Assembly: GCF_002846415.1 (NCBI RefSeq)
Contig: NZ_PJMX01000001.1
Location: 2,232,001 to 2,296,000, forward strand
Length of the DNA stretch: 64,000 nt
From: Streptomyces sp. TLI_146
Lineage (GTDB): Bacteria > Actinomycetota > Actinomycetes > Streptomycetales > Streptomycetaceae
Direction of reading: 5' to 3'
The position numbers and the translations under genes were made by a program. Shown here in pieces: positions 9,902-16,953 of the stretch; positions within the stretch are counted from its first letter, which is position 1, and the number at the start of each line of letters is the position of its first letter. The notes under the pieces were generated by a model that saw nothing but the letters and a program-made list of their open reading frames with translations, did no database searches and was not told the origin of the DNA.

Positions 9902-11398
9902 TCACGCCACAAACGTCCGCGGCGACTCTCCCCCATTGCTCGCGCCCTTCTCCACCAGGCGGGCCGCCGCGGCGAGCCGGGCCGCGGCCTCCTCGGCGAC
10001 CGGGCCGCTGACCGTGAAGGGCAGCCGTACGTACCCCTCGAAGGCGCCGTCCACGCCGAACCGGGGGCCGGAGGGCACCCGTACGCCGACCCGTTCGCCC
10101 ACTTCCGCCAGGCGTGAGCCGGAGATCCCTCCGGTGCGGACCCAGAGGGTGAGCCCGCCCACCGGCACGTCGAACTCCCACTCCGGCAGCTCCCGGCGGA
10201 CCGCCGCCACCAGCGCGTCGCGGTTCTCGCGTGCCTGGGTGCGGCGCAGGTCGACCGCCTGCTCCCAACCGCCCGTGGCCATCAGCCAGTTGACGGCGAG
10301 CTGCTCCAGGACCGGGGTGCCCAGATCGGCGTAGGCGCGGGCGGCGACCAGGGAGCGGATGACGTCGGGGGCCGCGCGTACCCAGCCGATGCGCATGCCC
10401 GCCCAGAACGCCTTGCTCGCCGAGCCCACCGTGAGGACGGTCGCGCCCGCCGGGTCGAAGGCGCAGACGGGGCGCGGCATGTCGATGTCCTCGTCCAGCC
10501 AGAGCTCGGACATGGTCTCGTCGACGACGAGCACGGTCCCGGCCGAGCGGGCCGCGTCGACCAGGGCGCGGCGCTGGTCCTCGTCGGCCAGCGCCCCCGT
10601 CGGGTTGTGGAAGTCGGCGACGACATAGGCGAGCCGGGGCGCCGAGTCGCGCAGCACCTGCCGCCACAGGGGCAGGTCCCAGCCGGTCAGCCCCTCGGCC
10701 ATGGCGACCGGCACGAGCCGGGCCCCGGCCTCGCGCATCAGCTGGAGGATGTTGGCGTACGAGGGCGACTCGACCGCGATCCGCTCGCCGCGCCCGGCGA
10801 AGAGGTGGCAGATGGCGTCGATGGCGCCCATCGCACCGGTGGTGACCATGATCTGCTCGGGCATGGTGGGGATGCCGCGCGCGGTGTACCGCTCGGCGAG
10901 CATCTGGCGCAGCGCGGGCAGCCCGGCCGGATAGTCGCCGTGGGTGTGCGCGTACGGCGGCAGCTCCTCCAGGGCGCCCTGGACCGAGCGGGTCAGCCAG
11001 GGCTCGGGCGCGGGCAGCGCCGCGCACCCCAGATCGATCATGGAGCCCAGCGACTCGGGCGGCAGCGGCTCCAGGCCGCGCGCGGGCAGCGGGTTGCCCG
11101 CGGGGACGGCCGTCCAGCTGCCCGCGCCCCGGCGGGACTCCAGGAAGCCCTCGCCGCGCAGCGCCTCGTAGGCGGCGGCGACCGTGGTGCGGCTGACCGA
11201 GAGGGCCATGGCGAGCTCCCGCTCGGCGGGCAGGCGGGCGGCCACCGGCACCCGTCCTTCGAGGACGAGCAGACGGATCCCGTCGGCCAGCGCCCGGTAG
11301 GCGGGCGGCTTGCGGGTGCCCGCCGGGCGGGGCTGCTGCTGTGCGTTGAGCTGACGGGCCAGCTGTGCCGGCCCGACCGCCGAGGTCCACTGCGCCAT
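9902..11398 (-). CDS. yczR: MocR-family regulator of the YczR group (GntR HTH fused to PLP aminotransferase domain)
   Basis: 498 aa. The N-terminal winged helix of GntR type is at about residues 35-100 (LPAERELAMALSVSRTTVAA). The rest is a fold-type-I aminotransferase domain with ADFHNPTGA, VVDETMSEL and the PLP-lysine motif SASKAFWAGMRIGW. MocR proteins sense PLP or amino compounds and bind DNA as domain-swapped dimers. The divergent neighbour is yczE, the partner that defines the YczR subgroup, so that subgroup assignment is firm. The longer upstream reading frame was rejected: MAQWTSAVG at 11398 is the conserved start, with AAGGTGGA upstream. It probably controls yczE and itself from the shared 103-bp intergenic region. 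Confidence 0.88.
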   Translation of the reverse strand: MAQWTSAVGPAQLARQLNAQQQPRPAGTRKPPAYRALADGIRLLVLEGRVPVAARLPAERELAMALSVSRTTVAAAYEALRGEGFLESRRGAGSWTAVPAGNPLPARGLEPLPPESLGSMIDLGCAALPAPEPWLTRSVQGALEELPPYAHTHGDYPAGLPALRQMLAERYTARGIPTMPEQIMVTTGAMGAIDAICHLFAGRGERIAVESPSYANILQLMREAGARLVPVAMAEGLTGWDLPLWRQVLRDSAPRLAYVVADFHNPTGALADEDQRRALVDAARSAGTVLVVDETMSELWLDEDIDMPRPVCAFDPAGATVLTVGSASKAFWAGMRIGWVRAAPDVIRSLVAARAYADLGTPVLEQLAVNWLMATGGWEQAVDLRRTQARENRDALVAAVRRELPEWEFDVPVGGLTLWVRTGGISGSRLAEVGERVGVRVPSGPRFGVDGAFEGYVRLPFTVSGPVAEEAAARLAAAARLVEKGASNGGESPRTFVA

Positions 11399-11429
11399 GG
11401 AAGTCAGTCCACCTTCCCCGAATTGGCCA

Positions 11430-11453
11430 TGGTTGGGATGGGTTTCCCAGCCA
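11430..11453. promoter_or_regulatory. Candidate YczR operator (inverted repeat)
   Basis: Near-palindrome TGGTTGGGA-6-TCCCAGCCA (8 of 9 paired positions) in the short region between yczR and yczE. It is the only clear dyad there, so it is the best candidate for the MocR binding site. Published MocR sites also include direct repeats, so the assignment is tentative. Confidence 0.4.
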
Positions 11454-11501
11454 CAGAGTGTCATGCGCCGGTCCACTACCACCAGACAGGGGGGCATTCA
11501 C

Positions 11502-12206
11502 GTGTCCACGCACCTCACCCGCAGGCTGCTCCAGCTCTACGTCGGCCTGACGCTGTACGGCGTGAGCTCCGCGCTGCTCGTGCGCAGCGGGCTCGGGCTC
11601 GAACCGTGGGGGGTGCTGCACCAGGGGATCGCCGAGCGCACCGGCCTGACCATCGGCGTCGTCTCGATCATCGTGGGCGCGCTGGTGCTGCTGCTGTGGA
11701 TCCCGATCCGGCAGCGGCCGGGCCTGGGCACGGTCTCCAACGTCTTCGCCATCGGCATCGCGATGGACTCCACCCTTGCCCTGGTGCCGGACGTGCACGG
11801 GCTCGCCGCCCGGATCCCGGTGCTTGTCGGCGGGATCCTGCTCAACGGCGTGGCGACGGGCCTGTACATCGCGGCGCGGTTCGGCCCCGGCCCGCGCGAC
11901 GGGCTGATGACCGGGCTGCACCGGCTCACCGGCCGCTCCATCCGGCTGGTGCGCACCTCGATCGAGGTGGCGGTGGTGGTGACCGGGTTCCTGCTCGGCG
12001 GCTCGCTGGGCGTCGGCACGGTCGCGTACGCCCTCGCGATCGGCCCGCTCGCCCAGTTCTTCCTGCGCTTCTTCGCCGTCCCGGAGCCGTCGCCCGAGCC
12101 GTCACCCGAACCGTCGCCCGAGCCGGAGCGGACGGCCGCCCCGGAAACGGCGCCCGTCGAGCCCGTCACCGGGGCGGCACCGGCACAGGCGATACTGCGC
12201 GGGTGA
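11502..12206 (+). CDS. yczE: YczE/YyaS/YitT-family membrane protein
   Basis: 234 aa with about five to six transmembrane helices (LYVGLTLYGVSSALLV, VVSIIVGALVLLLWI, IPVLVGGILLNGVATGLYIA, VAVVVTGFLLGG and others). The signature GLGLEPWGVLHQGIAERTGL near the N-terminus is diagnostic of YczE. In Bacillus YczE influences surfactin production, but a transport role is unproven. The GTG at 11502 is preferred over an ATG 35 codons upstream because an AGGGGGG ribosome site precedes it and it begins the conserved part. The hydrophilic C-terminus has repeats of PEPSPEPS. Divergent from yczR and coupled to the downstream phosphodiesterase (stop and start overlap at 12203-12206). Confidence 0.88.
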   Translation: MSTHLTRRLLQLYVGLTLYGVSSALLVRSGLGLEPWGVLHQGIAERTGLTIGVVSIIVGALVLLLWIPIRQRPGLGTVSNVFAIGIAMDSTLALVPDVHGLAARIPVLVGGILLNGVATGLYIAARFGPGPRDGLMTGLHRLTGRSIRLVRTSIEVAVVVTGFLLGGSLGVGTVAYALAIGPLAQFFLRFFAVPEPSPEPSPEPSPEPERTAAPETAPVEPVTGAAPAQAILRG

Positions 12207-12967
12207 CTCGCGTACGCCACCCCTATCTGGACCACCCGACGCCGATCGCCTTCGCCCACCGCGGCGGGGCGGCCGACGGCATCGAGAACACCGCGGCCGC
12301 CTTCGGCCGGGCCGCGGCGGCCGGTTTCCGGTACTTCGAGACCGATGTGCACACCACCGTGGACGGCCGTCTGGTCGCCTTCCACGACTCCACCCTGGAC
12401 CGGGTCACCGACGCCGTGGGGCGGATCGCCGATCTGCCGTGGGCCGAGGTGCGCCAGGCCCGGGTGGCGGGCCGTGAGCCGCTGCCGCTCTTCGAGGAGC
12501 TCCTGGAGGCGTTCCCCGACGCGCGCTGGAACGTCGATCTGAAGGCCGAGTCCGCGCTCGTCCCGCTGGTGGAGCTGATCCGCCGGACCGACGCGTGGGA
12601 CCGGGTGTGCGTGGGCTCGTTCTCGGAGGCCCGGGTGGCCCGGGCCGCGAGGCTGGCGGGCCCGCGCCTGGCCACCTCGTACGGCGTGCGCGGCGTCGCC
12701 GCTCTCAGGCTGCGCTCGCTCGGCCTGCCCGTGCCGCTGCGGCGCGGCGCGGTGTGCGCGCAGGTGCCCGAGGCGCAGAACGGGATCCCGGTGGTGGACC
12801 GGCGGTTCGTGGAGACCGCGCACGCCCTGGGCCTGCAGGTACACGTATGGACAATCAATGATCCCGATCGGATGACGAAACTCCTGGACCTCGGCGTGGA
12901 TGGCATCATGACCGATCATCTGGAGACGCTGCGCACGGTACTGACCGACCGGGGAACCGGGTTCTGA
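12203..12967 (+). CDS. Glycerophosphodiester phosphodiesterase
   Basis: 254 aa from a GTG overlapping the yczE stop. GDPD signature residues are present: AHRGGAADGIENTAAAF near residue 15 (His-Arg-Gly-Gly and Glu-Asn), ETDVHTTVDGRLVAFHD (metal-binding Glu-x-Asp and catalytic His), NVDLKAE, and the C-terminal VHVWTINDPDRM and GVDGIMTDH. It hydrolyses glycerophosphodiesters to sn-glycerol 3-phosphate and an alcohol. No signal peptide is visible, so it is probably cytoplasmic and handles phospholipid turnover products. Co-transcribed with yczE by overlap. Confidence 0.93.
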   Translation: MTRVRHPYLDHPTPIAFAHRGGAADGIENTAAAFGRAAAAGFRYFETDVHTTVDGRLVAFHDSTLDRVTDAVGRIADLPWAEVRQARVAGREPLPLFEELLEAFPDARWNVDLKAESALVPLVELIRRTDAWDRVCVGSFSEARVARAARLAGPRLATSYGVRGVAALRLRSLGLPVPLRRGAVCAQVPEAQNGIPVVDRRFVETAHALGLQVHVWTINDPDRMTKLLDLGVDGIMTDHLETLRTVLTDRGTGF

Positions 12968-13009
12968 CACCCGGCGCGCGCCCGAGGAACGAACGAAGGG
13001 GCGCGGGGT

Positions 13010-14377
13010 TTGACCGCCGAGACCATGGGCCGGACCGCCGCACAGGCGGCGCCGGAGGCCGACCGCCGCCGCGAGCAACGCGGCTGGTACTTCTACGACT
13101 TCGCGTGCTCGGTCTACTCGACGACCGTCCTGACGGTGTTCCTCGGGCCCTATCTGACGGCCATCGCCAAGGACGCCGCCGACGCGGACGGCTTCGTGCA
13201 CCCGCTGGGCGTTCCGGTGCGGGCCGGATCCCTCTTCGCGTACGCGGTGTCCGCCTCGGTGGTGCTCGCGGTGGTCCTGATGCCCATGGTGGGCGCCGCG
13301 GCGGACCGCACCGGCCGCAAGAAGCCGCTGCTCGCGGCGGCGGCGTACACCGGCGCGGCGGCGACGGCCGGCATGTTCTTCCTCGACGGACACCGCTATC
13401 TGCTCGGCGCGGTGCTGCTGATCGTCGCCAATGCCGCGCTGTCGGTCTCGATGGTGCTCTACAACGCCTATCTGCCGCAGATCGCCGGTCCCGAGGAGCG
13501 CGACCGCGTCTCCTCGCGCGGCTGGGCCTTCGGCTACACCGCGGGCGCGTTCGTCCTCGTCCTCAATCTGGTCCTCTACTCGGGCCACGACAGCTTCGGG
13601 CTCTCCGAGGGCACGGCCGTACGGATCTGTCTGGCCTCGGCGGGGGTCTGGTGGGGCGCCTTCACGCTCGTGCCGCTGCGGCGGCTGCGGGACCGGCACG
13701 CGCCCGGCGGGCACGTCCCGGCCGAGGACAAGGTGGGCGCGGGCTGGCGCCAGCTCATCGCGACGCTGCGCGACATGCGCGCGCGTCCGCTGACCCTCGC
13801 CTTCCTGCTCGCGTATCTGATCTACAACGACGGCGTGCAGACCGTGATCTCGCAGGCCTCGCTGTACGGCTCCGAGGAGCTCGGCCTCGACCAGAACACG
13901 CTGATCGTCGCCGTGCTGCTGGTGCAGGTGCTCGCGGTGGCGGGGGCGCTCGGGATGGGGCGCCTCGCGCAGACGCACGGCGCCAAGCGCACGATCCTCG
14001 GCTCGCTGGCGGTGTGGGCGCTGATCCTGGCCACCGGGTACTTCCTGCCCGCCCACTCGCCCGCGCTCTTCTTCGTGCTGGCCGCGGCGATCGGCACGGT
14101 CCTGGGCGGCAGCCAGGCGCTGTCGCGGTCGCTTTTCTCACATATGGTGCCGAGCGGCAAGGAGGCCGAGTACTTCTCGGCCTACGAGATGAGCGACCGC
14201 GGGCTGAGCTGGCTGGGGCCACTGGTGTTCGGGCTCGCGTATCAGCTGACCGGGAGCTACCGGGATGCGATCATCTCTCTCGTGATCTTCTTCGGCGTCG
14301 GCTTCGTGCTGCTCGCCCGGGTCCCGGTGAGGGCCGCCGTGGCGGCCGCCGGAAACCCGGTTCCGGCGCGGATTTAG
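13010..14377 (+). CDS. MFS transporter of the UMF1/Atg22-like family
   Basis: 455 aa with about twelve transmembrane helices. WYFYDFACSVYSTTVLTVFLG near residue 27 is the N-terminal hallmark of the UMF1 (vacuole effluxer Atg22-like) family. TDRTGRKKPLL-type loops between helices 2 and 3 (here AADRTGRKKPLL) and SQALSRSLFSHMVPSGKEAE follow the same family pattern. Eukaryotic Atg22 exports amino acids and bacterial substrates are unknown. The TTG at 13010 follows an AAGGGGCG ribosome site by about 8 bases. An in-frame ATG at 13025 is possible but poorly spaced. Confidence 0.87.
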   Translation: MTAETMGRTAAQAAPEADRRREQRGWYFYDFACSVYSTTVLTVFLGPYLTAIAKDAADADGFVHPLGVPVRAGSLFAYAVSASVVLAVVLMPMVGAAADRTGRKKPLLAAAAYTGAAATAGMFFLDGHRYLLGAVLLIVANAALSVSMVLYNAYLPQIAGPEERDRVSSRGWAFGYTAGAFVLVLNLVLYSGHDSFGLSEGTAVRICLASAGVWWGAFTLVPLRRLRDRHAPGGHVPAEDKVGAGWRQLIATLRDMRARPLTLAFLLAYLIYNDGVQTVISQASLYGSEELGLDQNTLIVAVLLVQVLAVAGALGMGRLAQTHGAKRTILGSLAVWALILATGYFLPAHSPALFFVLAAAIGTVLGGSQALSRSLFSHMVPSGKEAEYFSAYEMSDRGLSWLGPLVFGLAYQLTGSYRDAIISLVIFFGVGFVLLARVPVRAAVAAAGNPVPARI

Positions 14378-14544
14378 ACGTTGAAGTGAAAGGCCGGTAG
14401 TGTACGCCTTTGGCCTGCCAGGCGGACCGTTACTGCGTGCTCAAGTAGTGAAGACGCTGGGTGACATCTGCTGCCAGATGTGACAAACCGGGCACTGGTG
14501 GGTACAACAAGGGGCGGCACGACGGCGACACATGACCCACAACG

Positions 14545-14570
14545 GGAATCTTTACCGCCGACCGGACGTT
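14545..14570 (+). promoter_or_regulatory. SigR (disulfide-stress) promoter of rbpA
   Basis: GGAAT at 14545-14549, an 18-base spacer, and GTT at 14568-14570 match the S. coelicolor SigR consensus GGAAT-N18-GTT exactly. It lies 61 bp before the rbpA start. RbpA is an established member of the SigR regulon, which agrees with the position. Confidence 0.88.
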
Positions 14571-14631
14571 GACCGGATGACGACGACAGCGACACCTGTC
14601 CTGTGGGCGACAAGCCCGGGAGGCACGATTC

Positions 14632-15006
14632 ATGAGTGAGCGAGCTCTTCGCGGCACGCGCCTCGTGGTGACCAGCTACGAGACCGACCGCGGCATCGAT
14701 CTGGCCCCGCGCCAGGCGGTGGAGTACGCATGCGAGAACGGACATCGATTCGAGATGCCGTTCTCGGTGGAGGCGGACATCCCGCCGGAGTGGGAGTGCA
14801 AGGCGTGTGGCGCCATGGCACTCCTGGTGGACGGCGAAGGTCCTGAGGAGAAGAAGGGCAAGCCCGCGCGTACGCACTGGGACATGCTCATGGAGCGACG
14901 CACCCGCGAGGAGCTGGAGGAGGTTCTGGCCGAGAGGCTGGAGGTCCTGCGTTCCGGCGCCATGAACATTGCCGTGCATCCGCGCGACAGTCGCAAGTCC
15001 GCGTAG
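14632..15006 (+). CDS. rbpA: RNA polymerase-binding protein RbpA
   Basis: 124 aa, the standard RbpA length in Streptomyces. It has the N-terminal tail, a zinc-binding core (CENGHRF and CKACG), a basic linker (EKKGKPARTHWDML), and the C-terminal sigma-interaction helices (RRTREELEEVLAERLEVL). RbpA binds the beta subunit and group 1/2 sigma factors such as HrdB and stabilises open complexes. It is actinobacteria-specific and conditionally essential. The SigR promoter upstream and a strong terminator downstream make it a single-gene unit. S. coelicolor SCO1421 is the well-studied orthologue. Confidence 0.98.
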   Translation: MSERALRGTRLVVTSYETDRGIDLAPRQAVEYACENGHRFEMPFSVEADIPPEWECKACGAMALLVDGEGPEEKKGKPARTHWDMLMERRTREELEEVLAERLEVLRSGAMNIAVHPRDSRKSA

Positions 15007-15035
15007 GCGCGCAAGCGCTTGGGCGAAAGGCAGAA

Positions 15036-15080
15036 GAAGAGGGCCGGTCACACCGTTTCGGTGTGACCGGCCCTCTTTTT
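15036..15080. terminator. Strong intrinsic terminator after rbpA, probably bidirectional
   Basis: Perfect 17-bp stem (15038-15054 with 15060-15076) and 5-nt loop, followed by a T5 run at 15076-15080 for the plus strand. The minus side has a TCTTCTTC tract, so it can also end fxsA transcription, which approaches from the right. Confidence 0.93.
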
Positions 15081-15117
15081 CGTGCTGCGCCGGGCTCTGG
15101 CGGTACGCCTACGGGCC

Positions 15118-15690
15118 TCAGTGGGTCAGCGGCGGCCGGGGCTCGTCCCGCTGGGGGCGCTCGTCGTGACGGATGACCTCGCCCTGCACCACCTTGCCGT
15201 CCGGCTGGTGCATCCGGGCCTGCTGGAAGGCGTCGCCCAGGGTGCCGGGGCGGGCGGTGCGCATCCGCTTCTCCAGCGAGCTCTCCGCGTACCTGCTCAG
15301 CGCCTTGCGCACCGGCGGCACCAGGCAGAGCAGCCCCAGGACGTCCGAGAGCAGTCCCGGGACCATCAGGAGCAGACCGCCGAGCATCGTGAAGGTGTTG
15401 CCCTCGCTGCCGGGCTGCGGCTGGGCGCCGGGGCCCGCCGCCCCGTACTGCTGCTGCTGGAGCGTCTGCGTGAGGTTCTGGAAGGCCCGGCGCCCGGCCC
15501 GCTTGATCACGTATCCGCCGAGCACGGCGCCGCCGACCAGCAGGGCCAGCACGGTGAGTCCCCCGGCGGCGCTCGCCACCGTGATCAGCAGCCATATCTC
15601 CGCGAGGAGCCAGGCGGCGATCCCCAGCGGGACGAGGGTGCGCGCACGGGAGCGCTTGGGCGGGGTGGAGGGCGGAATGCCGGTCGTCAT
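15118..15690 (-). CDS. fxsA: FxsA-family inner membrane protein
   Basis: 190 aa. Two to three hydrophobic segments at the N-terminus (LGIAAWLLAEIWLLITVASA, LTVLALLVGGAVLGGYVI) and one in the middle (LGGLLLMVPGLLSDVLGLLCLVPPV) give the FxsA domain. The G-LLLM-PG-LSD-LGLL pattern is the family hallmark. The C-terminus is hydrophilic. E. coli FxsA blocks F-plasmid exclusion of phage T7, and the native role in Streptomyces is unknown. A much longer upstream frame was rejected because it runs through ppm1. The ATG at 15690 sits inside a perfect palindrome and overlaps a possible 8-codon leader. Lies 83 bp after ppm1 and may be co-transcribed. Confidence 0.87.
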   Translation of the reverse strand: MTTGIPPSTPPKRSRARTLVPLGIAAWLLAEIWLLITVASAAGGLTVLALLVGGAVLGGYVIKRAGRRAFQNLTQTLQQQQYGAAGPGAQPQPGSEGNTFTMLGGLLLMVPGLLSDVLGLLCLVPPVRKALSRYAESSLEKRMRTARPGTLGDAFQQARMHQPDGKVVQGEVIRHDERPQRDEPRPPLTH

Positions 15691-15714
15691 GCTCCCAGTG
15701 TGCCTGGGAGCATG
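15688..15714. promoter_or_regulatory. Palindrome enclosing the fxsA start codon
   Basis: Perfect 11-bp inverted repeat (15688-15698 with 15704-15714, 5-nt loop). The fxsA ATG is in one arm and a second minus-strand ATG in the other. That upstream ATG opens an 8-codon frame (MLPGTLGA) whose TGA overlaps the fxsA ATG as ATGA. The usual ribosome-site window of fxsA is thus sequestered in a hairpin. Confidence 0.6.
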
Positions 15715-15773
15715 ACAGGACGGCGTAAGGGATCCGTCAGCGGACGGCGAACGCGAGCGCCGCCCGTCCGAGG

Positions 15774-16541
15774 TCAGGACGGCTTGCGGCCCAGGAGCTT
15801 GTTGGCGCGCGAGCCGACGCCCCAGGCGGTGACCCGCCAGAGCGCCTCGACGATGATGTCGTTGCTCATCTTGGAGTCGCCGCGCTCGCGCTCGACGAAG
15901 GTGATCGGCACCTCGACCACGTGGTAGCCGGCGGCCACCGCGCGGCGGGCCAGGTCGACCTGGAAGCAGTAGCCCTGCGAGGCCACCTCGTCCAGGCCGA
16001 GGCCTTCGAGGGTCTCGCGGCGGAAGGCCCGGAACCCGCCGGTGACGTCGCGGATGTCCACGCCGAGCAGCAGCCGGGAGTACGTGGAGCCGCCGCGGGA
16101 GATGAACTCGCGGCTCTTGGGCCAGTTCACCACCCGGCCGCCCGGCACCCAGCGTGAGCCGAGGACCAGGTCGGCGCCCTTGAGCGCGGTGAGCAGCCGG
16201 GGCAGCTCCTCGGGCTGGTGGGAGCCGTCCGCGTCCATCTCGACCAGTACGCCGTAGCCCTCGTCGACGCCCCAGCGGAAGCCCGCGAGGTAGGCGGCGC
16301 CCAAACCCTCCTTGCCCTTGCGGTGCAGGACGTGGACGTGGTCGTCGTCGGCCGCCAGCTCGTCGGCGAGCTTGCCGGTGCCGTCGGGGCTGTTGTCGTC
16401 GGCGATCAGGACGTGCGCCTCGGGGACCGACTCCCTGACGCGGGAGACGATCGGCTTGATGTTCTCCGCCTCGTTGTAGGTCGGGATGATCACCAAGGCT
16501 CTGCCGAGCGGGCCGTATCGCCTCTGACCGCCGTCGTTCAC
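15774..16541 (-). CDS. ppm1: Polyprenol-phosphate mannose synthase (Ppm1)
   Basis: 255-aa GT2 enzyme. ALVIIPTYNEAENI opens the GT-A fold, ADDNSPDGTG binds the nucleotide, and EMDADGSHQPEE near residue 103 is the metal-binding DxD. GSRWVPGG and VTGGFRAF are typical of dolichol-phosphate mannose synthases. It transfers mannose from GDP-Man to polyprenyl phosphate at the inner membrane face, and polyprenyl-phosphate mannose then feeds protein O-mannosylation by Pmt. It lacks the fused apolipoprotein N-acyltransferase domain found in mycobacterial Ppm1, as is normal in Streptomyces. The S. coelicolor orthologue (SCO1423) is required for phiC31 infection and antibiotic resistance phenotypes. Confidence 0.95.
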   Translation of the reverse strand: MNDGGQRRYGPLGRALVIIPTYNEAENIKPIVSRVRESVPEAHVLIADDNSPDGTGKLADELAADDDHVHVLHRKGKEGLGAAYLAGFRWGVDEGYGVLVEMDADGSHQPEELPRLLTALKGADLVLGSRWVPGGRVVNWPKSREFISRGGSTYSRLLLGVDIRDVTGGFRAFRRETLEGLGLDEVASQGYCFQVDLARRAVAAGYHVVEVPITFVERERGDSKMSNDIIVEALWRVTAWGVGSRANKLLGRKPS

Positions 16542-16953
16542 TGCTGCCCCTTATTGTCCGTACGCAGGGCACCACCATAGCGAGCGGTCGGGGCACTCCC
16601 GCACCGCGAGGTCCCGGGGTGTCGGAATGGGGGCCCGGCGCCCTTCGGGCCGGCTCGGGACCCGCTGGCTGCGGGCTGCCTGGAGCCGTTGTCTACTGAA
16701 CGTCCGGGCCCCATCCGGGTCGCACCCTCCCCCGAGCTCCCGCGGAGCAGGGGGGACCCCCCGGACGGCAGAAACCTTCTGTCGGCCGGACGTCCTGTGG
16801 TGGACCCGGCCGAACCTACCGGCCCCCGGCCGCTCCCTGTCAACAGTCGTTTGACCTGCGGCGTCGAAACGAAACCGCAGGTCAACGAGGAAGATCCGCA
16901 GGTGGTGGCGGCGCCGTGAGGGCAGCCTGACGGCCGTACGAAATGTCCCTACG
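16542..16953. other. Intergenic region upstream of ppm1 / downstream of amidohydrolase
   Basis: 412 bp without a supportable gene. It contains a perfect 11-bp inverted repeat (16851-16861 and 16875-16885, 13-nt loop), possibly a terminator for the amidohydrolase although no U-tract follows, and the candidate ppm1 promoter described separately. Repetitive C/G runs fill the part nearest ppm1. Confidence 0.5.
16813..16843 (-). promoter_or_regulatory. Candidate sigma-70-type promoter for ppm1
   Basis: On the minus strand TTGACA (16843-16838) and TAGGTT (16818-16813) are separated by 19 bases. The -35 is perfect and the -10 fits HrdB preference, but the spacer is one to two bases long. It would give a leader of about 265 nt before ppm1. 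Confidence 0.4.

Noticed and set aside
11537..14056. 839-aa minus-strand frame
   Set aside because: Antisense of yczE, phosphodiesterase and MFS genes, all of which have family motifs on the plus strand.
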